Part shown: positions 15,012 through 21,980 of the stretch, piece by piece
How the letters are laid out: every line of letters begins with the position of its first letter
Numbering within the stretch: position 1 is the first letter of the stretch
Source of the DNA: VGCC01 sp044375955
GTDB lineage: Bacteria > Actinomycetota > Actinomycetes > S36-B12
Length of the DNA: 27,453 nucleotides
Assembly: GCA_044375955.1 (NCBI GenBank)
Contig: JBILLS010000026.1
Location: 1 to 27,453 of the forward strand
Direction: 5' to 3'
Made by a program: the position numbers and the translations under genes
The notes under the pieces: generated by a model
Seen by the model: the letters and a program-made list of their open reading frames with translations, nothing else
What the model was told of the DNA's origin: nothing
Databases searched by the model: none

Positions 15012-16031
15012 ATGAAGCGCACTCTGCGCGGGGCGATGTCGTTGTGCGCGACAGTCGCCCTGGCACTCACCATCGCCGCTCCGGCACATGCGGCCGATCG
15101 CGGCCTCTATGGCACGACCGACCCCACCTACAACGGGGTTCTCCGTCAATCCCTGGCGATCATGGGGCTCGCGTCCGTGGATGTCACTCCGGCGAAGCCA
15201 GCGATCACCTGGCTGCTCGGGCAACAGTGCGCTGACGGCAGTTTCGAGGCCTACCGCAAGGACACCACGGTGCCGTGCACTGCCTCCAATCCGACGGCAT
15301 TCAGCGGCCCGGATGTGAACTCCACCGCAGCGGCGGCTGCAGCCCTCGCCCTGGTGGGTGAGCAGACTGCAGCGCGTAAGGCCGTGGTGTGGCTGAACAA
15401 CACGCAGAACGACGATTGGGGTTGGCCCTATTACGCGGGTGGTGAGTCCGACGCCAATTCGACGGCGCTGGCGATCCTGGCCCTGCGCACCGTGAGCCCG
15501 CAGGACCGCAGCGCACGCGTTCCGAATGCCATCGACTTCCTGACCTCGCTGCAATTCCCCTGCGGCACTTCGACGGGGGGAGCGATCCCCTACCAAGCGG
15601 GCAGTGCGGCGAGCTCATTGGCATCGTCCGAGACGATCGCAAGTGTCGGCGCACGCCTCCCCGTGGAACAGGCCACATCCCTCACGCGCAATCCCCCGTG
15701 CGGTAAGGGGATGCTCACGCGACTGGCGAGCTACCTGGCTTCGCAGATCTCGAGTTCGGGGGCATTGAAGTCCGATCTCGGAAGCGGCCAGGATCTCGGG
15801 TCCACCGCTCGCGCCGTGATCGGGCTGAGCGAACTCGGCGTGGGCCGTGCCGCGGTGCGAACAGGAACGCGGACACTCACGTCGGCAGCTCGCGACTACG
15901 CATTCACGGATGGTGTCGCCAACCCGGGGTCCATCGGACTGCTGCTCATGGTGGCCGAGGCGACGGGAACGCCTCCGCGCGCTTTCGGTGGCGTCAACCT
16001 CGTCTCCGCAGTGACGGGGTCGATGCAGTGA
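15012..16031 (+). CDS. Secreted alpha/alpha-toroid protein (prenyltransferase/terpene-cyclase-like repeats), first gene of the cobalamin operon
   Basis: 339-residue secreted protein. A Sec signal peptide ends at A-H-A27 with cleavage before A28. The mature part has repeated units of the prenyltransferase/squalene-cyclase toroid: T-W-L-L-G-Q-Q-C-A-D-G-S-F (66-78), V-W-L-N-N-T-Q-N-D-D-W-G-W (126-138) and F-L-T-S-L-Q-F-P-C-G-T (176-186). These alternate with helices opening N-S-T-A or G-S-T-A (103-106, 149-152, 263-266) and N-P-G-S-I-G (304-309). Four cysteines (C73, C89, C184, C230) remain after cleavage, allowing two disulfides. No cyclase DXDD motif is seen, so an enzyme is unlikely. The alpha domain of intrinsic factor/transcobalamin has this fold, which with the upstream riboswitch suggests cobalamin binding (inference). 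It resembles the SCO2321-type gene of Streptomyces. GAGAGG precedes the ATG by 5 nt; the stop overlaps the next gene by 4 nt. Confidence 0.85.
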   Translation: MKRTLRGAMSLCATVALALTIAAPAHAADRGLYGTTDPTYNGVLRQSLAIMGLASVDVTPAKPAITWLLGQQCADGSFEAYRKDTTVPCTASNPTAFSGPDVNSTAAAAAALALVGEQTAARKAVVWLNNTQNDDWGWPYYAGGESDANSTALAILALRTVSPQDRSARVPNAIDFLTSLQFPCGTSTGGAIPYQAGSAASSLASSETIASVGARLPVEQATSLTRNPPCGKGMLTRLASYLASQISSSGALKSDLGSGQDLGSTARAVIGLSELGVGRAAVRTGTRTLTSAARDYAFTDGVANPGSIGLLLMVAEATGTPPRAFGGVNLVSAVTGSMQ

Positions 16032-16672
16032 CACGCGGGGTGGTGGTGGGTGTAGCCGTTCTCGCGGCTCTCATCGGCGCGCCCACCGCCACCGCCGAAG
16101 GCTTGACGCGCTACTGGTCGTACTGGAACGCGTCGGATGGTGTCTGGGAGTACGCCACCCAGGGAGCCGGGACCACTCTTCCGCAGAACGGCGACGTCGA
16201 GGCTTGGTCGTTCGTCGTCACCGAGGGCATGACGGATGCCGCGGGACCACCGCCGATGGACCCGAACCAGGTGTGGCAGGACGCCTGCGCCGATGCACAG
16301 CCGTCGGGTGGGCAGAAGGCCGTGGCGGTCGTCCTCGACTTCGGTACGGCGGACATCGCACCTGCGGGTGAGACACCGCCGGGACCGATAACGGACTGCG
16401 CCGTGGTCGATGAAGGCGCCAACGGATTCCAGGTCCTCTCCGCGATCGCCGACGTCCGCGCCGACGGCGGCTTCCTCTGCGGCATCGAGGGCTACCCGCG
16501 TGCCGAATGCGCGCCGATCATCGACTCCCTCGCACCCGCGCCCGCCACACCCGAGACCGCATCGCCGATGGCTCAACCGTCCACCGAGGAGTCGACGGGC
16601 ACACCGTGGTGGACACTGGGAGTACTCGCCATCGCCGCCATCGCGGCGCTGATCCTGTGGCGACGACGATGA
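16028..16672 (+). CDS. SCO2322-family secreted, membrane-anchored protein
   Basis: 214-residue extracellular protein starting with GTG inside the preceding stop (GTGA). A signal peptide ends near T-A-T-A23. The compact domain (24-167) begins Y-W-S-Y-W-N (29-34) and W-E-Y (40-42), continues with N-G-D-V-E-A-W-S-F (54-62), and ends with F-C-type segments F-L-C-G-I-E-G-Y-P (149-157). These features match what I know as the SCO2322 family. Four cysteines (C87, C124, C151, C161) could form two disulfides. A Pro/Thr/Ser-rich linker (168-192), a membrane helix (195-211) and R-R-R at the end anchor it to the outside of the membrane. The YW-x-Y-x-N and GD-V-E-W blocks resemble parts of DUF4430/transcobalamin beta domains but in a different order. 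I infer a cobalamin-capturing surface partner for the ECF transporter. Confidence 0.85.
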   Translation: MTRGVVVGVAVLAALIGAPTATAEGLTRYWSYWNASDGVWEYATQGAGTTLPQNGDVEAWSFVVTEGMTDAAGPPPMDPNQVWQDACADAQPSGGQKAVAVVLDFGTADIAPAGETPPGPITDCAVVDEGANGFQVLSAIADVRADGGFLCGIEGYPRAECAPIIDSLAPAPATPETASPMAQPSTEESTGTPWWTLGVLAIAAIAALILWRRR

Positions 16673-17778
16673 CGGCCACAACGCTGGTCCGAGAGACCCT
16701 CGTCACGAAGCGGACTACGGGCCGTTGGACGCATCCGGGTGCCTGGTGGCTCTGGAGCCTGCTCCTCGCCGTCACCGCGAGTCGCACCTCGAACCCGCTC
16801 TTCCTCATCCTCCTGATCTGCGTCCTCGCACTCGTGGTCCATCGTCGGGAGCGCCCGGGCGGGCGCACCTTCTCCTTCTTCCTACGTATCGCGGCGTTGA
16901 TCGTCGTGATCCGCGTGATCGCCCAGCTGGTGCTGGGAGGCGCCTGGGGTGACACGGTGATCGCGACCCTGCCGAGCATCACGCTTCCGGCGTGGGCCGC
17001 GGGACTCCGGCTCGGCGGGCCCGTTGTGCTCGAGGTGATCCTCGCCGGGTTCTACGACGGACTCCGCCTCGCCGCGATCATCCTGTGCATCGGTGCAGCG
17101 AACGCCTTGGCCTCACCGCGACGACTCTTGAAATCCCTCCCCAGCGCGCTCTACGAGTTCGGAGTCAGCATCGTCATCGCCCTCACGTTCGCGCCGCAGT
17201 TGATCCGCGACATCGAGCGGGTGCGGACATCGCGGCGGCTCCGCGGGCGCGCCACCCGGGGTCCACGTGCATTCGCGGGCGCAGCGCTCCCTGTCCTCCA
17301 CAGCGCGTTGGACCAGTCGATAGAACTCGCGGCCGCCATGGATGCTCGCGGGTACGGGCGCGCTGGGTCAGCGACGCGCGGCCGAGCTTTGGTGATCACC
17401 CTGATCGGCGTCGCGCTGGTCGCGGGAGCACTGGGCCTGTTCGGGTTGATGGCCGCGCAGTTACCCGCGGCGCTGTCCTGGGGTCTTTCCCTGGGTGCGC
17501 TCGTGGCCACCGCGGGTGCCCTGGTTCTGGCCTCACGTCATCGCAGCCGCACGGTGTACCGACCGGACCCCTGGGGTCGATCCGAGTGGATGGTTGTCGC
17601 CTCCGGTGTGGTGACGCTGGCGCTCACCATCGCAACGGCTCTCGCCGATCCCGTCGGCATGAGCCCGCCGACGGATCCCCCCACATGGCCGGCCCTCCCC
17701 CTCGGTGCCGTCGTCGCCCTTCTCGCCGCCGCGAGCGCCGGCTACTTGAGTGCACCACGACCCGAGGAGATTCCGTGA
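16669..17778 (+). CDS. ecfT: ECF transporter transmembrane (T) component
   Basis: EcfT-type membrane protein of 369 residues that couples ATP hydrolysis by the A subunits to movement of the substrate-binding S component. It has hydrophobic segments near 24-57, 70-90, 115-147, 165-178, 240-262, 268-288, 308-326 and 344-362. The two cytoplasmic coupling motifs are R-R-L-R-G around 189-193 and D-A-R-G-Y-G-R at 225-231; Ala-Arg-Gly is the signature that docks to the ATPases. The extra C-terminal helices make it longer than the usual ~260-residue EcfT. The start overlaps the previous stop (ATGA) and the end overlaps the ATPase gene (GTGA). The open frame upstream of 16669 is a shadow of the previous gene. 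Confidence 0.93.
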   Translation: MTATTLVRETLVTKRTTGRWTHPGAWWLWSLLLAVTASRTSNPLFLILLICVLALVVHRRERPGGRTFSFFLRIAALIVVIRVIAQLVLGGAWGDTVIATLPSITLPAWAAGLRLGGPVVLEVILAGFYDGLRLAAIILCIGAANALASPRRLLKSLPSALYEFGVSIVIALTFAPQLIRDIERVRTSRRLRGRATRGPRAFAGAALPVLHSALDQSIELAAAMDARGYGRAGSATRGRALVITLIGVALVAGALGLFGLMAAQLPAALSWGLSLGALVATAGALVLASRHRSRTVYRPDPWGRSEWMVVASGVVTLALTIATALADPVGMSPPTDPPTWPALPLGAVVALLAAASAGYLSAPRPEEIP

Positions 17779-19385
17779 TCGAGTTCGACGGCGTCTCCTT
17801 CCGCTACGACGCGGACACCCCGTGGATCCTGCGGGATGTCACTTTGCGGGTTCCGGAGGGCGAGTTCACCCTGGTGGTCGGTACCACGGGAAGCGGTAAG
17901 TCGACCCTGCTGCGCGCGATCAACGGCCTCGTTCCCCATTTCACCGGCGGGGATTTCCGTGGCGAGGTCCGCGTCGATGGCCGCTCGACGCGCACCACAC
18001 CTCCGCGTGAATTAGCCGACGTCGTCGGTTACGTGCCGCAGGATCCGATGAGCGGATTCGTGACGGATACCGTCGAAGAAGAGTTGGCGTATGCGATGGA
18101 GAGCCTCGGCGTCGCTCCCGCGACCATGAGACGCCGAGTCGAGGAGACCCTCGACCTACTCGGACTCGACGAGGTGCGAGCGCGGCCACTGCTAAGCCTC
18201 AGTGGTGGTCAACGCCAACGTGTGGCCATCGGTGCGGCTATGGCTTCGCACCCCCGCGTCCTGATCCTCGATGAACCGACCTCGGCATTGGACCCGGGTG
18301 CAGCGGAGGAAGTTCTGGCTTCCTTGCAGCGCATCGTCCACGACCTCGGTGTCACGGTGGTGATCGCGGAGCATCGCCTCGAACGTGTGGTCCAGTACGT
18401 CGATCGCGTCCTGGTGATCGAGCCGGGAGGTGTGCGCGAGGGCATCCCGCAGGTGATGATGACCGACGCCCCCATCGCTCCACCCGTCGTCGAACTCGGC
18501 CGGCTAGCGGGCTGGAATCCGCTCCCCCTCACGATCCGCGATGCCCGACGCGAGGCGGAGTCCCTGCGCCGTGTTCTCGTGGGGCGTTCTTCAAATCGTC
18601 CACGTCCCCCCGCGGGTGACCGACGGGCTTCCCTCGAGGGCGTCGATGCCGGCTACGGGCGGATCACCGCCGTGCGTGGGGTGGACCTGGAGGTGCACGG
18701 GGGCCAGGTGCTCGCCGTCATGGGTCGCAACGGGGCCGGCAAGTCGACCCTCCTGTCGATGCTCGCCGGCATGGTGACGCCGACCGCGGGTCGGGTTCGC
18801 CTCGATGACGTGGATCCGGCGAAACTCGAGGGCCCCGAACTCGTGCAACACGTGGGACTCGTGCCGCAGAACCCCACCGACCTGCTCGAATGCGCGACCG
18901 TCGCCGACGAGTGCCGACTCTCCGACCGCGATGCCCACGTCGTCGCGGGAACCACGCGCGCACTCCTCGCACTGCTCGCGCCCGACATCCGCGATGACAC
19001 GCATCCCCGCGATCTCTCTGCAGGGCAGCAGGTCTCACTCGTGTTGGCGATCATCCTCGCGGCGCGGCCACCACTTGTCGTGCTGGATGAACCCACCCGG
19101 GGGCTGGACTACCCCACCAAATCGCGCCTCGCCGAGCATCTGCGCGACCTCGCCTCCCAGGGTCACGCGGTGGTGCTCGCCACCCACGACGTCGAGTTGG
19201 TCGCGGAGGTGGCCGACACCGTTCTGATCCTCGCCGACGGGGAGGTGGTGGCGCACGGGCCTACGGCCGAGGTCGTGACGTCTTCTCCGATGTTCGCCCC
19301 GCAGGTGACCAAGATCATGTCCCCCGGGGTCTGGCTGACGGTGGCCGATGTCGAATCCGCCCTCGCCGAGGAGCGGGGGTCATGA
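17775..19385 (+). CDS. ECF transporter ATPase with two fused ABC domains (A-A')
   Basis: 536-residue protein with two ABC ATPase domains in one chain, equivalent to EcfA and EcfA'. Domain 1 has Walker A G36-T-T-G-S-G-K-S43, Q-loop Q89, signature L142-S-G-G-Q146, Walker B L-D166-E167-P and H-loop H200. Domain 2 has Walker A G317-R-N-G-A-G-K-S324, Q365, signature L414-S-A-G-Q418, Walker B D438-E439 and an A-T-H-D H-loop. Both sites look competent, though signature 2 has Ala for the first Gly. A linker of about 60 residues joins the domains. It powers the transporter with the neighbouring T and S proteins. The GTG at 17775 overlaps the ecfT stop and gives a normal N-terminus (I-E-F-D-G-V-S-F-R-Y); longer forms overlap ecfT. 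The stop overlaps the S gene by 4 nt. Confidence 0.95.
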   Translation: MIEFDGVSFRYDADTPWILRDVTLRVPEGEFTLVVGTTGSGKSTLLRAINGLVPHFTGGDFRGEVRVDGRSTRTTPPRELADVVGYVPQDPMSGFVTDTVEEELAYAMESLGVAPATMRRRVEETLDLLGLDEVRARPLLSLSGGQRQRVAIGAAMASHPRVLILDEPTSALDPGAAEEVLASLQRIVHDLGVTVVIAEHRLERVVQYVDRVLVIEPGGVREGIPQVMMTDAPIAPPVVELGRLAGWNPLPLTIRDARREAESLRRVLVGRSSNRPRPPAGDRRASLEGVDAGYGRITAVRGVDLEVHGGQVLAVMGRNGAGKSTLLSMLAGMVTPTAGRVRLDDVDPAKLEGPELVQHVGLVPQNPTDLLECATVADECRLSDRDAHVVAGTTRALLALLAPDIRDDTHPRDLSAGQQVSLVLAIILAARPPLVVLDEPTRGLDYPTKSRLAEHLRDLASQGHAVVLATHDVELVAEVADTVLILADGEVVAHGPTAEVVTSSPMFAPQVTKIMSPGVWLTVADVESALAEERGS

Positions 19386-20176
19386 CGCGCGCGATCACGC
19401 TGCGACCCTCCACGTCCGCAGCGCTCCTGCTCTCCAGCGCCGTGGGCGTCCTCGCGTTCCTGTGGCCTTTCCTCATCTCCCCGGATTCCGAGCTGGCCTC
19501 GCATACCTCGTTCGTTCCCTGGCTCTTCGCGCTGGTGATGACCCTGGTGTTGGCGATCACATTCTCGGAGTTCATCCATGCGCGCATCGACGCGAAAGCG
19601 ATCGCGCTGCTCGGCATTCTCGCGGCGATCATCACGGCGCTGCGCCCTCTGGGTGCCGGTCTCGCCGGCATCGAACCCATCTGGGTGATCCTCATCCTCG
19701 GCGGGCGTGCCCTGGGGCCGGCCTTCGGCTTCGTCCTCGGCACGGTGTCCCTCGCAGCGTCGGCGATCATCACGGGTGGTGTGGGCCCGTGGCTGCCGTT
19801 CCAGATGATCGCGGCGGGGTGGGTTGGCCTGGGGGCGGGTCTGCTGCCGCGCGCAACCGGACGTCGCGAGATCCTGATGCTCGTCGGCTACGCGGTGGGC
19901 GCCTGCATGGCCTACGGCTTCGTGATGAACCTGTGGTTCTGGCCCTTCACCACGTCTCTGCCACCGCAACTCGCCTTCGATCCCGGGGCCGGCGTCATAG
20001 CGAACGTCGAGCATTGGTGGCGCTTCACGATCACGACATCCCTGGGATTCGATGTCCCGCGCGCCGTACTCGCCGCCGTTCTCATCCTCCTGGCCGGGCG
20101 CCCCATCCTCGACGCCCTCCGTCGGGCTGCACGTCGGGCAAGATTCCAACCGCAGGCAACGGTGAGCGCCTCGTAG
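19382..20176 (+). CDS. ECF transporter substrate-binding (S) component, probably for cobalamin
   Basis: 264-residue integral membrane protein, the specificity subunit of the ECF transporter. About six hydrophobic helices span residues 10-235, with a basic C-terminus. Typical S-component features are A-L-L-G-I-L-A-A-I-I-T-A-L-R-P-L (about 75-90), G-P-A-F-G-F-V-L-G (112-120) and G-V-G-P-W-L-P-F-Q-M (about 133-142). The G-P-W-x-P-F-Q-M type motif is shared with cobalamin-type (CbrT-like) S proteins as I remember them. The cobalamin riboswitch upstream supports B12 or a cobamide precursor as substrate, but this is inference. The ATG overlaps the ATPase stop (ATGA), completing a run of four 4-nt overlaps; the CobT-like gene starts 9 nt after its stop. 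Confidence 0.9.
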   Translation: MTRAITLRPSTSAALLLSSAVGVLAFLWPFLISPDSELASHTSFVPWLFALVMTLVLAITFSEFIHARIDAKAIALLGILAAIITALRPLGAGLAGIEPIWVILILGGRALGPAFGFVLGTVSLAASAIITGGVGPWLPFQMIAAGWVGLGAGLLPRATGRREILMLVGYAVGACMAYGFVMNLWFWPFTTSLPPQLAFDPGAGVIANVEHWWRFTITTSLGFDVPRAVLAAVLILLAGRPILDALRRAARRARFQPQATVSAS

Positions 20177-20185
20177 GCTCGAGAG

Positions 20186-20755
20186 ATGGGCGCACTCGCG
20201 GAGCGGGCATCGGAGATCACCTCTGCGCCCTCACTTCCCCGCGAAGGGAACGACGGCTGGGGCGAACCTCTGAGTTCCTACCGACAGTGGGTGCGCGAGC
20301 GGGGAGTCACGACACCCCACATCACAGAAGTGCCTCCCGCAGGTGTCGATGCGGCTATCGATTCCGGTGCGCAGCTCCTCGTCGTACGCGCAACACACGA
20401 TGACGACATCGCAGCCCGGTCGCTGATCAGCCTCCTCACCGGGACCGAGTCGAATTCCGTCGTCCCGCAAACCACCGGGATGACCGATGCGGCCTGGATG
20501 GAGCAGATGATCGAGGTGCGGGACCGTGTCGCCGCGCTCCGTGTGCACCAGGGGGACATCGAGGCACTGCTCGGCACCGTTCCGGAGGTAGCAGCTGCGG
20601 CAGATGCGCTGGTGACGGCCAGCGCCCGGCGGACTCCCGTCCTGCTCGAGGGCTTGACGATGTGGGCCGGTGCCGTTGCGGCGGATCGTCTCTCCTTCCG
20701 CGCGAAGACCTGGTGGCACGGTGCCGGCACGAGCAGTGACCCCGCCATTCTGTGA
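20186..20755 (+). CDS. Shortened CobT-like protein (nicotinate-nucleotide-dimethylbenzimidazole phosphoribosyltransferase fold), probably not a normal enzyme
   Basis: 189-residue protein that aligns by eye with the C-terminal half of CobT, the enzyme that makes alpha-ribazole phosphate for the lower ligand of cobalamin. A-I-D-S-G-A-Q-L-L-V-V (57-67) matches the strand before the CobT G-E-M-G-I-G-N-T-T loop, but here the loop reads R-A-T-H-D-D-D-I-A. L-L-T-G (83-86), T-T-G-M-T-D (96-101) and R-R-T-P-V-L-L-E-G (148-156) follow as in CobT. The segment that normally ends H-R-S-x-E-P reads T-S-S-D185-P, so the presumed catalytic Glu is Asp, and the protein stops four residues later without the final helices. 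The first CobT half is missing; the space upstream is the S-component gene. It lies 9 nt downstream in the same operon. It may be a cobamide- or benzimidazole-binding accessory protein or a decaying paralogue. Confidence 0.75.
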   Translation: MGALAERASEITSAPSLPREGNDGWGEPLSSYRQWVRERGVTTPHITEVPPAGVDAAIDSGAQLLVVRATHDDDIAARSLISLLTGTESNSVVPQTTGMTDAAWMEQMIEVRDRVAALRVHQGDIEALLGTVPEVAAAADALVTASARRTPVLLEGLTMWAGAVAADRLSFRAKTWWHGAGTSSDPAIL

Positions 20756-20828
20756 TCGGCGCGCGCGTGCACGCGGCCTTGCTCAGTATCGACTGAATCG
20801 CCCTCGACGGAATCGTGTTCGAGGTCGA

Positions 20829-21917
20829 CTAGCGGACGTGCGACGGCACGAACGGCGTCGTGACGACCTCCGCGTCGACCAATGTCCCACGCACATCGAC
20901 CTGCACGGAGTCACCCACCGCGACCTCGGCGGGGAGGTACGCAAGTGCGATGCCGTGACGCAGACTCGGGGAGAACGTTCCGCTGGTGGTCTCACCGACT
21001 TCGTGACCGCCGTGATGGACGGCCATATGCGGTCTCGGGATTCCACGGCCCACCATGGTGATGCCGCGCAGGCGACGAACCGGACCCGCGGACTTTTGCG
21101 ACAGCATGGCGTCGCGCCCGCGGAACTCGGGCTTATCCCAGCCGACGGCCCAGCCCAGTCCCGCCTCCACCGGGCTCGTCGCGATCGAGATGTCCTGCCC
21201 GTGCAACGGGTAGCCCATCTCGGTGCGCAAGGTGTCGCGTGCACCGAGCCCTGCGGCCATGCCGCCGACCGCGGTCACCTCGATCATCAGCGCATCCCAG
21301 AGCGCACCGAGTGCCGCGGAGGGGGCGATCAACTCGAAGCCCCGTTCGCCGGTGTAGCCCGTGCGACACACGAGCACCGGGTAGTCCTTCCAACTGGCCT
21401 CGACCATGGTCATGTAGTCGTGCTCCGTGGGCAGACCCAGGGCCCCGACAACGTCTGCCGCACGCGGACCCTGCACCGCGATGATCCCGAGATCGTGGTG
21501 CTGGTCGACGACCGCGACATCAGGGGGTGCCCCATCACGGAAAGCAGCCACCACGGTGGCCGCGTTCGATGCATTGGGAACTATGAAGATGTCCTCTGGA
21601 CTGAATCGATAGACGATCAGATCATCGATGATCCCCCCGTCCTCGGTGCACAGCATCGAGTACTGGGCCTGGCCGTCGGATATGCGATGGAGATCGTTGG
21701 CGACGCTCCGGTTGACGTAGTCGAGCGCCCCCGGACCGGTGATCCGCACTTTGCCCATGTGGGAGACGTCGAAGACACCGACCGCCTCACGCACGGCTGT
21801 GTGCTCCCCCACGGTGCCCGAGTACTCGATGGGCATCTCCCATCCACCGAAGTCGGCCAATTTGGCACCGAGGCCACCATGGCGATCGAAGAGTGGGGTG
21901 CGCTGGAGTGCGGCCAT
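20829..21917 (-). CDS. gcvT: Glycine cleavage system aminomethyltransferase (T protein)
   Basis: GcvT (362 residues) transfers the methylene group from the lipoyl-bound intermediate of the H protein to tetrahydrofolate, releasing ammonia. Family blocks are visible: G-G-W-E-M-P-I-E-Y (24-32), F-D-V-S-H-M-G-K, G-G-I-I-D-D-L-I-V-Y with the catalytic aspartate, R-T-G-Y-T-G-E-R-G-F-E, and the A-R-D-T-L-R-x-E-M-G-Y-P-L-x-G block of the folate site. Length is normal. The start codon has only a weak AGG close by. gcvP and gcvH are not adjacent. It is divergent from pepA (63-nt gap) and convergent with the CobT-like gene (73-nt gap). Confidence 0.96.
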   Translation of the reverse strand: MAALQRTPLFDRHGGLGAKLADFGGWEMPIEYSGTVGEHTAVREAVGVFDVSHMGKVRITGPGALDYVNRSVANDLHRISDGQAQYSMLCTEDGGIIDDLIVYRFSPEDIFIVPNASNAATVVAAFRDGAPPDVAVVDQHHDLGIIAVQGPRAADVVGALGLPTEHDYMTMVEASWKDYPVLVCRTGYTGERGFELIAPSAALGALWDALMIEVTAVGGMAAGLGARDTLRTEMGYPLHGQDISIATSPVEAGLGWAVGWDKPEFRGRDAMLSQKSAGPVRRLRGITMVGRGIPRPHMAVHHGGHEVGETTSGTFSPSLRHGIALAYLPAEVAVGDSVQVDVRGTLVDAEVVTTPFVPSHVR

Positions 21918-21980
21918 GCCTGAACGCTAGCGACGCCACCACCCGAGCGCGAGCCCCGCAATCCTGACTAGCCTGCGAAC

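Noticed and set aside
20756..20828. Possible bidirectional terminator (CCTCGA at 20802-20807 with TCGAGG at 20819-20824) and a GCGTGCACGC palindrome at 20765-20774
   Set aside because: The stem is short and has no T-run on either side. A palindrome of this size is expected by chance in GC-rich DNA, so I do not call a terminator or operator.
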